This document shows positions 38,291 to 47,411 of a stretch of DNA of 59,851 nucleotides, piece by piece. Position 1 is the first letter of the stretch, and every line of letters begins with the position of its first letter. The stretch spans positions 1 to 59,851 of the forward strand of contig CAZRIT010000007.1 in NCBI GenBank assembly GCA_964600225.1, in the 5' to 3' direction. The notes under the pieces are model-generated. The model was not told the DNA's origin and ran no database searches. It worked only from the letters and a program-made list of their open reading frames with translations. The stretch comes from CAZRIT01 sp964600225. Lineage in GTDB: Bacteria > Bacillota > Clostridia > Christensenellales > CAG-138. The position numbers and the translations under genes are program-made.

Positions 38291-40129
38291 ATGCGAAGAA
38301 ACTGCACGCGTTCGGACCGCACGTTTTCAAGGGCAAGGCGCTTTAAAAACGGCTTGCTCAATGCGGTGACGAACCCGTACAACGTGATTGTAATCGTTGC
38401 CATCATCCTGCTGGCATACCTGATTGTGGTGCCGCTGATGGAGATGATTACCACAACGTTCCAGGTGGTGCAGAGGGATTTAAGGCGCATCCCGGGCAGC
38501 GAGATTGGCGATTTTACGCTCTATTATTGGAACCGTCTGCTGTTTAGCGATGTGAGCAACTCGCTGCTGTACAAACCGTTGCTCAATTCCCTGGCCATCG
38601 CCATCACGGTATCGGTGTTAAGCATTTCGCTCGGCTCCATGCTGGCGTGGCTGATGGTGCGCTCCGATCTGCCGGGCAAAAAGTTCCTGTCGCTTGCCAT
38701 CATCACCCCCTACATGCTGCCGTCGTGGTGCAAATCCATGGCGTGGATTACGGTGTTTAAAAACGCCAGAATCGGTGGCACGCCGGGCTTTCTGGCGGCG
38801 CTGGGCATCCATACGCCCGATTGGCTTGCGTACGGGCCGATTCCCATTGCGCTGGTGCTGACGGTGCACTACTATGCGTATGCGTACCTGCTGGTATCGG
38901 CGGCGCTGGGCTCCATCAACAGCGAGCTGGAGGAGATGGGCGAGATTCAGGGCGCCAACAAGAAGGATATCCTCACCCGCATTACGCTGCCGCTGGTGCT
39001 GCCCGCCATCCTGTCGGCGTTTATACTGACGTTTAGCAAGGCCATGGGCACGTTTGGCGTACCGGCATTCCTGGGCATGAAGGTGAACTTCTACACCATC
39101 TCGACCATGCTCTATTCCACCGTCAAGCAGCGCAACACCACCACGGGCTTTGCCATTGCAATGATCCTCATCTCCATCGCGGCAATCAACATATTCATCA
39201 ATCAGCGCGCCATCGGCGCACGCCGCAGCTATGCCACCATCGGTGGCAAGGGCGGGCGCTCCAACCTGATACGGCTGAACAACGCGCGCATCCCCGTATT
39301 CATGATGGTGATGCTGATTGTGTGCATCGCCGTCATCGGGCCGATCGTGATACTGTGCCTGGATACGTTCATGCTCAAACCCGGGGTGCTGTCGCTCGAT
39401 AATTTCACGCTGCACTTTTGGATTGGGAAGGGGGGCCTCCTGCCCACGGTGTATGAGGGCGAGCCGGGTGTGCTGGTGAATCCGCGGTTCTGGACGAACC
39501 TGTGGAATACGATCAAGCTGGTCGTGTGCACATCCGTGATCGCAACGTTTTGCGGGCAGCTGGCGGGCTACATCACCTCCCGCGGCCGCGGCAAGTGGTC
39601 GGGCAAGCTGGTGGAGCAGCTGGTGTTCATCCCGTACCTGATTCCGTCGATTGCGTTTGGCGCCATCTACCTGTCCATGTTCTCGCAGCCGCACTGGATC
39701 ATCCCATCCCTCTACGGCACGTTCGCGCTGATGGTGCTGGTCTCGGTGGTGAAGCACCTGCCGTTTGCCAGCCGCGCGGGCAGCTCCAACATGATGCAAA
39801 TCGGCATGGAGCTGGAGGAGGCGGCCACCATTGAGGGCGCGGGCTTTGGCAGGCGCATGGGCCGCATCGTGCTGCCGCTGAGCAAGCGCGGGTTTATATC
39901 GGGCTTTATGCTGATATTCATCAGCATCATGAAGGAGCTGGATTTGATCATCCTGATTGTGACGCCAAAGCTGGCGACGCTGCCGTACATGGCGTTCTCG
40001 TACAGCAACGGCAATCAGGAGCCGTATTCCAACGTGGTGGCGGTCATCATGTTCCTCATCGTACTGCTGGTATACTGGGCGGCGAACAAATTTGGCAAGG
40101 CTGATATCGCTTCAAGCATGGGAGGTTGA
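38291..40129 (+). CDS. Fused two-domain ABC permease (FbpB/AfuB type)
   Basis: A 612-residue membrane protein with about 12 helices, two permease domains fused in one chain. Each half has its ATPase-contact loop: EEMGEIQGANKKDILTRITL near residue 215 and EEAATIEGAGFGRRMGRIVL near residue 515. The pattern is that of the iron/thiamine/phosphate-sugar family (FbpB, SfuB, AfuB). It has no signal peptide; the N-terminal 25 residues are basic. It partners with the ATPase and binding protein that follow. The family was first described for ferric iron, but some members import sugar phosphates, which would better suit the phosphatase neighbours. Confidence 0.92.
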   Translation: MRRNCTRSDRTFSRARRFKNGLLNAVTNPYNVIVIVAIILLAYLIVVPLMEMITTTFQVVQRDLRRIPGSEIGDFTLYYWNRLLFSDVSNSLLYKPLLNSLAIAITVSVLSISLGSMLAWLMVRSDLPGKKFLSLAIITPYMLPSWCKSMAWITVFKNARIGGTPGFLAALGIHTPDWLAYGPIPIALVLTVHYYAYAYLLVSAALGSINSELEEMGEIQGANKKDILTRITLPLVLPAILSAFILTFSKAMGTFGVPAFLGMKVNFYTISTMLYSTVKQRNTTTGFAIAMILISIAAINIFINQRAIGARRSYATIGGKGGRSNLIRLNNARIPVFMMVMLIVCIAVIGPIVILCLDTFMLKPGVLSLDNFTLHFWIGKGGLLPTVYEGEPGVLVNPRFWTNLWNTIKLVVCTSVIATFCGQLAGYITSRGRGKWSGKLVEQLVFIPYLIPSIAFGAIYLSMFSQPHWIIPSLYGTFALMVLVSVVKHLPFASRAGSSNMMQIGMELEEAATIEGAGFGRRMGRIVLPLSKRGFISGFMLIFISIMKELDLIILIVTPKLATLPYMAFSYSNGNQEPYSNVVAVIMFLIVLLVYWAANKFGKADIASSMGG

Positions 40130-40134
40130 CGACA

Positions 40135-41295
40135 ATGAGCAAAATTGAACTCAAACACATCGATAAATTCTACGGCAGCAACCACGTCCTCAAGGACCTG
40201 AACCTGACCATCGAGGATGGCGAATTCATGACATTGCTGGGCCCGTCGGGCTGCGGCAAGACGACGACGCTGCGCGTGATCTCGGGCCTGGAGCGCCCGC
40301 AGAACGGCACCATCCACATGGATGAGCGCGAGATTGTCAATACCGACGAACTGTTCTTTGAATCGCCCAGCAAGCGCGGCCTGAACCTGGTGTTCCAAAG
40401 CTACGCGCTGTGGCCGCATATGACGGTGTTCAACAACGTGGCGTTCGGGCTGACCATCAAAAAGGTGCCCAAGGCCGAGATCCGTAAGCGCGTGGAGAAC
40501 GCGCTGGAACGGCTGCAGATACTCGAATACATCGAGCGCTATCCCTCCGAGCTGTCGGGCGGGCAGCAGCAGCGCGTGGCGATTGCGCGCGCCATCGTGA
40601 GCGAGCCGAAGCTGCTGCTGTTGGACGAACCGCTCAGCAACCTCGACGCCAAGCTGCGCATCGACATGCGCTCCGAGCTCAAGCGTCTGCACGAGGAGCT
40701 GGGCACGACGGTTGTGTACGTGACCCACGACCAAATCGAGGCGCTGACCATGAGCACGCGCGTAGCCATATTCTTTGACGGCGTGCTTGCGCAGGTGGAT
40801 ACGCCCATCAACATCTATTGTAACCCCATGGATCTTCGCGTGGCGGACTTCATCGGCAACCCGCGCATCAATTTTGTGCAGGCTGTGGGCAAGTGCGTGG
40901 GCGACGAGCTGCATGTCAAAAGCGATCTGGGCGAGATTGTGTACCGGCGCAAGGACTTTACCGACGCCGAGATGCCGTCGGGCGAGTTTGCATGCGTACT
41001 GGGCGTGCGGCCCGAGCAGATTGGCATCATCCGCGGCGCGGACAGCGGCAAGCTGGCCGCAAGCGTCTACGCAAGCCAGCCCGCGGGTTCCGAAACGTTG
41101 GTGCAGGTCAAGGTGGGCGATACGCTGCTGTTGAGCAAGCAGATTGGCCTCAAGTTCTACAAGCGCGATCAAAAGGTTGGCCTGACGCTCGATGCGGATA
41201 TGATCACCGTTTACGACAAGGCGTCGGGCAAGCTGATCAAGTACGCCACGGGCGCGGAGCTGTCCGATAGCTTTGAGGCCGCTCTGAACGCCTGA
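40135..41295 (+). CDS. ABC transporter ATPase (FbpC/PotA/UgpC type)
   Basis: A 386-residue ATPase. Walker A is LLGPSGCGKTTTLRVISGLE (about residues 34-53); Q-loop FQSYALWPHMTVFNNV; signature LSGGQQQRVAIARAIV; Walker B LLLLDEPLSNLDAKLR; H-loop TVVYVTHDQIEALTM. The last 150 residues form the TOBE-type regulatory region (FIGNPRINFVQAVGKCV, GVRPEQIGII). GGGAGG lies nine bases before the ATG at 40135. It energises the fused permease and completes the importer with the downstream lipoprotein. Confidence 0.95.
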   Translation: MSKIELKHIDKFYGSNHVLKDLNLTIEDGEFMTLLGPSGCGKTTTLRVISGLERPQNGTIHMDEREIVNTDELFFESPSKRGLNLVFQSYALWPHMTVFNNVAFGLTIKKVPKAEIRKRVENALERLQILEYIERYPSELSGGQQQRVAIARAIVSEPKLLLLDEPLSNLDAKLRIDMRSELKRLHEELGTTVVYVTHDQIEALTMSTRVAIFFDGVLAQVDTPINIYCNPMDLRVADFIGNPRINFVQAVGKCVGDELHVKSDLGEIVYRRKDFTDAEMPSGEFACVLGVRPEQIGIIRGADSGKLAASVYASQPAGSETLVQVKVGDTLLLSKQIGLKFYKRDQKVGLTLDADMITVYDKASGKLIKYATGAELSDSFEAALNA

Positions 41296-41358
41296 CCAAC
41301 CAAACCAACAAGATTCTTTCGGTCGCAAGGCCGAGGAAATAAAAAAGGAGGAAACAGC

Positions 41359-42594
41359 ATGAAACTCAAATCCATCGTCGCGCTGCTGATGGCCATGATC
41401 ATGGCATTCGCCCTGATCGGTTGCCAGACGAGCGAACCCGCTGCCCCCGCTGCGCCCGATTCCGCTCCCGCAGGTGCGGCAGATCCCGCAGCAGCCCCGG
41501 AGAAAGCCGCCGCCAACGAATGGACGGTCGCCAACAAGATCGATGTTGGCTCCGAGACCAAGGAAGAGCTGTACGAGCTGGCCAAGGCCGAAGGCAAGGT
41601 GGTTTTGTATTCCATCTCCAGCCGCTGCACGAAGGTTGCCGACAGCTTCATGGCCGAGTACCCCGGCGTTGTGTGCGAAGCGTTTGACATCTCCTCCGAC
41701 GAACTGATGGAGAAGATCACGCGTGAGTACGACGCAGGCGTGCGTAACTGCGACGTCGTGCACTGCAAGGACCTCGACGGTTCGGTGTACATGGAGCAGG
41801 TGCAAAACAACGTGTTCCACAACTACTATCCCGATGACATCGTGGCCACCATCAGCCACAAAGAGCTGCTGACGTATGCCATGCCGCTGTATCTGGAGCT
41901 CAACCAGTGGTTCTACAGCTCCGCGCTGTATGACGAGGCGCCCGTAGACAGCTGGTGGGATCTGACCAAGGAAGAATGGCGCGGCAACCTGATGATGCAG
42001 GACCCCGTCGGCAACCACAACTATCTGGCGGTGTTCACGGCGTTCTTGCAGTATGCCGATGAAATCGAAGCCGATTACGAGCGCGAGTTCGGCAAGCCCA
42101 TCGAGTACACCTGTGGCCAGGAGAACGCCGCGTACGAACTGATCTACCGCTTCTTCAACAACGACGTCATATTCGCCACCTCCAGCGACGAAATTTGCGA
42201 ATCCGTTGCGGGCGCGGGCGTAACGGAAAAGAAGCTGGGCTACGGCGCATCCTCCAAGGTGCGTAAGAACAAGGACAACGGCTGGACGCTGGTACCCATC
42301 AACATCCTCCCGTCCACCGGCATCCCCAACCCCAACAACCTCTACATCGTCGATGAGGCGCCGCATCCCAACGCTGCCAAGCTGCTGGTCCGCTGGATGG
42401 TCGGTGAGGCCGATGGCAAGGGCAAAGGCTTTGATCCGTTCAACACGCTGGGCGGCTGGTCCGTGCGTGACAACGTGACGCTGGCCGAGGGCAGCACGCC
42501 GATGAACGAGCTGAACGTATGGGATTTCGATTGCATGTTCGTGTATGAGAACATCCCCGAGATGGAGGATTTCATCCTCGCTCTGCTCGGCTAA
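41359..42594 (+). CDS. Solute-binding lipoprotein (FbpA/AfuA-like)
   Basis: A 411-residue lipoprotein: signal with lipobox ALIGC (Cys near residue 22), an Ala/Pro-rich linker to about residue 55, then a periplasmic-binding fold of the iron/sugar-phosphate class (LAKAEGKVVLYSISSRCTKV, DSFMAEYPGVVCEAFDISSD, FHNYYPDDIV, WGDL-like VDSWWDLTKEEWRGNLMMQD, PNPNNLYIVDEAPHPNAAKL). The Tyr pair used for ferric iron by FbpA is not evident, so iron is not assured; a phosphorylated or anionic small molecule is an alternative. It closes the LacI-regulated operon; AAAGGAGG is seven bases upstream. Confidence 0.9.
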   Translation: MKLKSIVALLMAMIMAFALIGCQTSEPAAPAAPDSAPAGAADPAAAPEKAAANEWTVANKIDVGSETKEELYELAKAEGKVVLYSISSRCTKVADSFMAEYPGVVCEAFDISSDELMEKITREYDAGVRNCDVVHCKDLDGSVYMEQVQNNVFHNYYPDDIVATISHKELLTYAMPLYLELNQWFYSSALYDEAPVDSWWDLTKEEWRGNLMMQDPVGNHNYLAVFTAFLQYADEIEADYEREFGKPIEYTCGQENAAYELIYRFFNNDVIFATSSDEICESVAGAGVTEKKLGYGASSKVRKNKDNGWTLVPINILPSTGIPNPNNLYIVDEAPHPNAAKLLVRWMVGEADGKGKGFDPFNTLGGWSVRDNVTLAEGSTPMNELNVWDFDCMFVYENIPEMEDFILALLG

Positions 42595-42624
42595 CCATCG
42601 GTAAACAAAAGGAACGATAGACAT

Positions 42625-42659
42625 CATGGGCCGCCCGTCCGTCGGACGGGCGGCCCATG
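42625..42659 (+). terminator. Long perfect inverted repeat after the binding-protein gene
   Basis: CATGGGCCGCCCGTCC and GGACGGGCGGCCCATG, 16 bases each with a three-base loop, 30 bases after the stop codon. No T-run follows, so it may act as an RNA-stabilising hairpin or a non-canonical terminator. Confidence 0.7.
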
Positions 42660-42737
42660 GATGGTTAAGTTCCCGCAAGAAACCGCGCACGAATCTGCGC
42701 GGTATGGTATACTTGCTATCAAAACGGAGGAATCGTA

Positions 42738-43229
42738 TTGGGAACGTTCATCGATAACAACGGCAAACTGAAAAACGTGCTTCTCATTAAGGCCTTTTCA
42801 TTGAGCTTTTTATTCGTTGCCGTATTTGTCGGGTGCTACCTTGTGGCCGCAAGCGTCGTGGCCGAAGCGACGCAGGCCGAAACGGGCGGGATACTGGCTG
42901 TGTGGGGCGCGCCGATGCTGGTTGCATTGATCGGCTCGCTCATCTGCTGCCTGGTCATGCTGCCCATTCAGGACAAGGTGCTTGTGCCCGTCACGTTTCT
43001 GTTCCTGGCGGTGTACTATGTGCTGTTTCTGGTCATACTGGCGTCCAATACCACAGGCGTCGACCGCGCCGTGGGCGCGCAGCTCATCAGCATCTATATG
43101 CTGCCTGTGGCGGTCGTTGGCAACATTGTAAGCTGGGGACTGTACTATCTTGGCAAATATCTGCGCATGCGCCGCATCCGAAAGCGCGTGGAACGCGCCG
43201 CGGCGGAGCGGAGGGAGGGCGCCGTATGA
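42738..43229 (+). CDS. Small four-helix membrane protein of unknown function
   Basis: A 163-residue protein with four hydrophobic helices (AFSLSFLFVAVFVGCYLVAA, GAPMLVALIGSLICCLVML, PVTFLFLAVYYVLFLVIL, LISIYMLPVAVVGNIVSW) and a basic C-terminal tail (RRIRKRVERAAAERRE). The start is TTG at 42738, with GGAGG seven bases upstream. I do not recognise the family. It overlaps the following PpiC-type gene by four bases (ATGA), so the two are translated together. Confidence 0.7.
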   Translation: MGTFIDNNGKLKNVLLIKAFSLSFLFVAVFVGCYLVAASVVAEATQAETGGILAVWGAPMLVALIGSLICCLVMLPIQDKVLVPVTFLFLAVYYVLFLVILASNTTGVDRAVGAQLISIYMLPVAVVGNIVSWGLYYLGKYLRMRRIRKRVERAAAERREGAV

Positions 43230-44119
43230 AGGGGAGAAAAGCGGTTGCCGCGCTGCTCACGGCGCTGGTATTATCGGTGGCGTGCGCGTGCGAGGTAAAG
43301 CCCAAGGCGGTTGTCGGGGAGCCGACGGTCAGCCGCGAGCAGGCCATTCAAATACAGGCCGAACGGCGCAATGTGACGCTGAGTGAAACGCAGCTTGCCG
43401 AAGCCAAACGGCAGATGGAGCAGGATCTGGCGGAGTATCGGCAGCTCAATGGCGAGGCGGCAATGGCCGAAATCGATTTGGACGAGTTGTGGGGCCTGTA
43501 CCAACAGGAGGCGCTGTCCGAGGCGCTGATGGCGGTTGCCGTGCCAAAGGTACGCGTCAAGCGCGCCGAGAGCAAGCAATGGTATGAGGAACGCTATGCG
43601 GCGCTGGAAAAGACCTTTGCCGAGGATCCCGGCGTATTTAAAAGTCAGCAGGATTATTACGATCTGTACGGCGGCGTGCCGCCGCTGATTGTGCCGAGCG
43701 GGTATGTGCGCGTCAAGCACATCCTGGTTTCGGACGCCGAAACGGCCGATGCGCTGCACGCGCAGCTGCAAGCAGGCGCGGATTTTACCGAGCTGATGGA
43801 GGCGTACGGCACCGATCCCGGCATGGTAAGCGAGCCGTACCGCACGCTCGGGTATCTGGTGGGGCCGTACGAATCCACGCGCGATTATCTGAAAGCGTTC
43901 AAACAGGCCGCGCTGGCGCTGAAAAATGTGGGCGATATCAGCCCTGTTGTGCAGACCGCGTCGGGCTGCCATATTTTGCAGTTGACGGAAATCGTGCAGC
44001 CAAAGACGCTGTCGTTTCAACAGGCAAAGGACGCCATCCGAGCGCTTTTGGAAAAGCAGGCGCGCAAAGACAGATTTGAGGAGCTGGTACAGCAATGGAT
44101 GATCGACCCGAACGCATAG
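43226..44119 (+). CDS. PpiC-type peptidyl-prolyl isomerase lipoprotein
   Basis: A 297-residue extracytoplasmic protein with a lipoprotein signal (ALVLSVACAC, Cys near residue 20). Residues about 35-125 are helical and SurA/PrsA-like (EQAIQIQAERRNVTLSETQL). The parvulin domain follows: YVRVKHILVSDAETADALHA, LQAGADFTELMEAYGTDPGM, LGYLVGP and the ending VQTASGCHILQLTEIV, about residues 155-260. It likely helps fold exported proteins. The frame is open further upstream, but ATG at 43226 with GGAGGG before it gives the signal peptide. Confidence 0.88.
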   Translation: MKGRKAVAALLTALVLSVACACEVKPKAVVGEPTVSREQAIQIQAERRNVTLSETQLAEAKRQMEQDLAEYRQLNGEAAMAEIDLDELWGLYQQEALSEALMAVAVPKVRVKRAESKQWYEERYAALEKTFAEDPGVFKSQQDYYDLYGGVPPLIVPSGYVRVKHILVSDAETADALHAQLQAGADFTELMEAYGTDPGMVSEPYRTLGYLVGPYESTRDYLKAFKQAALALKNVGDISPVVQTASGCHILQLTEIVQPKTLSFQQAKDAIRALLEKQARKDRFEELVQQWMIDPNA

Positions 44120-44149
44120 CGCTTGGGATTCTTGATTGCGTTTGATAGG

Positions 44150-44173
44150 CGGCGCCGCTGAGCGGCGCCGTTT
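44150..44173 (+). terminator. Terminator after the PpiC-type gene
   Basis: CGGCGCCGC and GCGGCGCCG arms with a short loop, followed by TTTT. Confidence 0.85.
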
Positions 44174-44355
44174 TGCCGACCGAACAGCCGTCTTTGGGAA
44201 ATAAAAAACCAAATAATTACAAGGAAATGTTCGCAGGAAGGCATTTCCAAATGTCGAATGATGTAGTATACTGTTTTTACCGAATAAACATGTAAATCCC
44301 CTTCGTTGCTTGCACTGTGTGTACGATCGAATGAAAGGGCGACAGATAGTTTAGA

Positions 44356-44620
44356 ATGGATGGGAACACAAACGGACGGATGGATCGGGCGCTTGCGGTC
44401 GTCATCTTTGCGGCCTTGCTGTTTTGCATCATTGCAGGGCTGATTCCCACAGGACGCGAGGAGGCGTCGTTAAAAACGGAACAGGTGGATTGGAGCGACG
44501 GCTGGCAAACGGAGCAGGGTTTGCAGCCGAGCTTTCCTTGCGTGCTGACTTTCGATGACGACGTGGTCATTCTGCACAAACGCCTGCCTGAGCAACTGCC
44601 GCACCACCCGACTATCGTGG
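44356..44620 (+). pseudogene. 5' fragment of a sensor protein gene
   Basis: The first 88 or so residues look native: an N-terminal membrane helix (RALAVVIFAALLFCIIAGLI), then WSDGWQTEQGLQPSFPCVLT and VVILHKRLPEQL, a pattern seen in the extracytoplasmic start of Firmicute sensor kinases and diguanylate cyclases. From about 44620 the frame is antisense of the permease gene (it stays open to 44766), so the rest of the gene is lost. Upstream DNA (44174-44355) could hold its promoter; the ATG has no strong ribosome site. Confidence 0.5.
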
Positions 44621-45777
44621 TCAGCACCACCGCCAGCGCAAGGGAGACGATGGTTACCGCGGTTTTTCCGCGGCTGCGGCTCAGGTTGGCGAGCGCCATC
44701 GTGGGCAGTGACAGACGGCCCGTTACGCGCCGCACCTTGCGCTTGCCGCCGCTGCCCTCGGTATAGCGCACGGCCTCGACGGGTGATACGCGGCCCGCCA
44801 TCCGCGCGGGACGGCTGCACGAAAGCAGCACCGTGACCAGCGAAAACAGCGCCGCAAACAGGAATATCAGCGGGTTGAGCGATACCGTATCGCGTACGAC
44901 ATGACTGAGCAAATTGAGAATGCTTGGCGTCAGCAGCGCGCCGACGGCCCATCCGAGCAGCAGGCCGACGGGGATGCCGCCAAGGCTCAACAGCAGAGCC
45001 TGCTGCAGCAGGATGCGCCTAAGCTGCTTTGCGGTGGCGCCGATGGTTTTGAGCATGCCGTAGAAGCGGATATCGCCCACCACGGAGATTTGGAAGACGT
45101 TGTAGATAATCAGGTAGCCCGTCAGGATGATGAGCGCCAGCATCGCCCCGATGGCAAGGGCGGCTTCGGCGTTCATGGCGTCAGCAAGCTGCGCGCCCGT
45201 GTAGCCCCAGTTGACGCCGATGGGGATGTAGTTATCGCCTACGGCGCGGCTTTCGCACTGGAAACCGTGGTTGGCCAGCACCGCCCACATATCATCCTCG
45301 ATGCGGAGGCTGTTATGCAGCATGACCTCCATGCTTCGGCTCCCCGTGATGCCGTCGTCGCCGATGCCGCTGCCGACGCCCGCCTCGTCGAGTATGATGT
45401 TTGCAAGGCTCATGGGGATGAGCACATGGCTTGCCGTGCTCGCCGCGTCGTAATCCCACCAGCCGCAGAGGGTGAAGGTTTTGGTTATCGGCGTGCCGTC
45501 CACGTCAAAGGTCATGGGAAAACGTGCGCCGAGCGCGGGCGTTACGCCCAACAGCTCCAGCACGCGCGTATCGGTGGCTGCCTCGTCGGTGCCCTCGGCG
45601 GGCAATCGACCGACCGTGGGGACGGCGTACATCCATTCCGCCGTCAAGGGGTCGCAGTAGCTGATCTCCACATGGTTTTTATGAAACGGCGCGTCCATGG
45701 GAACGCCCACAAAGCGGCGCAGACCGTGCTCCCGAATGAGCGGATCGTCTTTCAACAGATCGTACTGCTGCGTTGTG
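44620..45777 (-). pseudogene. FtsX-family ABC exporter permease, truncated at both ends
   Basis: The frame keeps about 385 residues of an FtsX/MacB-type permease: extracytoplasmic domain (HVEISYCDPLTAEWMYAVPT, GRLPAEGTDEAATDTRVLEL), a helix at IGAMLALIILTGYLIIYNVF with the following motif FYGMLKTIGATAKQLRRILL, QQALLLSLGGIPVGLLLGWA, and LIFLFAALFSLVTVLLSCSR then PARMAGRVSPVEAVRY. The next helix (TAVTIVSLALAVVLTTIV) is cut at about 44620, where antisense sensor-gene sequence begins. The N-terminal part, including the first helix, is missing because the gene is joined to the ATPase near 45777. The remaining product cannot form a normal exporter. Confidence 0.8.
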
Positions 45778-46374
45778 GGTAATCATGACGATGGTCTGCC
45801 CGAACTTTTGCCCCGTCACCTTCAACAGCCCCATGACGTCCTGGCTGGTGCGGCTGTCGAGATTGCCCGTGGGCTCGTCGGCCAGCAGGATGGCCGGCTT
45901 GGTTGCCAGCGCGCGCGCAATGGCCACGCGCTGCTGCTGCCCGCCCGAAAGCGTGGAGGGAAGGCTGTTGAGCTTGCTTTGCAGACCCAGCGTATCCACA
46001 ATGCTGTTGACATAGCCTGCGTCGGGCGCGTTGCCGTCGAGCCGTATGGGCAACACGATGTTTTCGTACACGCTCAATACGGGCACAAGGTTGTAGCTTT
46101 GGAACACGAAGCCGATTTTGCGGCGGCGAAAGATTGTCAGCGCCTCGTCGCGCAGGGAAAAGATATCCTTCCCGTCCACAATGACCGTGCCGCTTGTGGG
46201 TCTGTCCAGCCCGCCCGGCATGTGCAGCAGCGTGCTCTTGCCGCTGCCCGAGGTGCCGACGACGGCCAAAAACTCGCCCTTCTGCACCGAAAAATCCACG
46301 CCGTCGAGCGCGTGGACGGCGGTATCGCCCGTGCCGTAGATCTTTTTGAGCGCATGCGTTTCCAATATATTCAT
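45778..46374 (-). pseudogene. MacB/LolD-type ABC exporter ATPase, C-terminus lost
   Basis: The first 199 residues are a good ATPase: TGDTAVHALDGVDFSVQKGE, Walker A VVGTSGSGKSTLLHMPGGLD, RRRKIGFVFQSYNLVPVLSV, signature LSGGQQQRVAIARALA, Walker B ILLADEPTGNLDSRT and H-loop IVMITHN. Directly after THN (45778) the sequence switches to permease coding DNA in a different frame; the ATPase frame continues with unrelated residues to 45679. About 30 residues of ATPase and 100 of permease are missing. The start at 46374 has GGAGG upstream. It was probably regulated by the two-component system just upstream. The usual L in LLHMLGG is P here. Confidence 0.8.
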
Positions 46375-46471
46375 GGTTGATTCCTCCGTAAAAAAAGTGT
46401 GTGTCGCCAAGTTTCGATACACACTCTACCACCGCAATCTTTCCACAATCTTTCCGCCGTGTTTCCAAATA

Positions 46472-47410
46472 TTACGGTTTTGCAAGATTGCGCGCCTCGG
46501 CGGGCAAAAAGACCGAAAACGTCGCTCCGCTGCCCGCAGCGGACGATACTTTGATATAGCCGCCCTGCAATGCTACGATCCGACGGGCCAGATACAGGCC
46601 GATGCCCACGCCCTCGGTACCGCTGACAACGGGGGAGCGGTAGAAACGGCGGAAGATATCCGCCTGCTCGCTTTCCGCGATGCCGATGCCGCTGTCGGCA
46701 ACGTCGATGCGCACAAACAGCTCGTAGCGATGTACCGTCAGCCGCACGGCGCCGCCCGCGGGCGTGTATTTGACGGCGTTGTCGAGGAGGTTGCCCAACG
46801 CCTCCGCCGTCCACTTTTCGTCAAAGCAGGCGGCAATATCGGTGGGTTCGGCGGCAACGGTTACGCCCTTGCCGTCGGCCTTGGGCGCAATCTCCGCCAT
46901 TAAGCGTTCCGGCATGGGCCAAACGGCCGTCTGTGCGGGCGTCAATGCAAACACGCCCGCCTCCAGACGGGAAACCTTTACCAGCGAGCCGATCAGAAAG
47001 CGCAGCTTTTCCGCCTGCGCGTTGAGCGCGGCGACATAGGCCCTGCTTTCGCTCGGCAAAGCCTGTTCGTTGAGCAGTTCGGCATACAGCAGCAGGTTGG
47101 CGATGGGCGTTTTGGTCTGGTGCGAGATATCCGCAATCAGCTCCTTGATCTTGTTGCGCTCCTCGGTCAGATTGCGGTTGGATATGGCGGAGGCCGCCAG
47201 GTAGCGCGAAAGCCTTGCCTCCACGGCCGACAGCAGGCTTTCATCATAGAGCGATTCGGAAAAGTCCCCGCGGATGGCGGCGTCGAGCATGGCGTTCATG
47301 CGGCTTAACGTCCGCTTGGTTTTGCGATGCGTGTGGACGACGGCAGCCACGGCGGCAAGCACGCTTAGGATGCTAACGGCAAGGAGTGCGACGGGCAGCG
47401 CATGGCTCAT
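46472..47410 (-). CDS. Sensor histidine kinase
   Basis: A 312-residue kinase. One N-terminal membrane helix (ALLAVSILSVLAAVAAVV) with little outside, then a linker, a HisKA domain (KELIADISHQTKTPIANLLL with the phosphorylated His near residue 100) and an HATPase domain (N box LGNLLDNAVKYT, DSGIGI, FRRFYRSP, GVGIGLYLARRIVAL). The small outer region suggests an intramembrane-sensing kinase, which usually reads the activity of a partner ABC exporter; the exporter beside it (44620-46374) is broken. It starts one base after its response regulator gene. Confidence 0.93.
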   Translation of the reverse strand: MSHALPVALLAVSILSVLAAVAAVVHTHRKTKRTLSRMNAMLDAAIRGDFSESLYDESLLSAVEARLSRYLAASAISNRNLTEERNKIKELIADISHQTKTPIANLLLYAELLNEQALPSESRAYVAALNAQAEKLRFLIGSLVKVSRLEAGVFALTPAQTAVWPMPERLMAEIAPKADGKGVTVAAEPTDIAACFDEKWTAEALGNLLDNAVKYTPAGGAVRLTVHRYELFVRIDVADSGIGIAESEQADIFRRFYRSPVVSGTEGVGIGLYLARRIVALQGGYIKVSSAAGSGATFSVFLPAEARNLAKP

Positions 47411-47411
47411 G

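Noticed and set aside
41359..42594. Naming the binding protein and its operon as a ferric iron transporter
   Set aside because: Family similarity alone is not enough: the iron-binding Tyr pair is not evident and the neighbours are phosphate-ester hydrolases.
42625..42659. Canonical rho-independent terminator
   Set aside because: The stem is perfect and strong but no T-run follows, so it is listed with reduced confidence and an alternative role.
40015..42690. Very long minus-strand open frame (891 codons) opposite the ABC transporter genes
   Set aside because: It is the antisense of two well-supported genes; its translation is rich in His, Arg and Gln with no domain, as expected for a GC-rich shadow frame.
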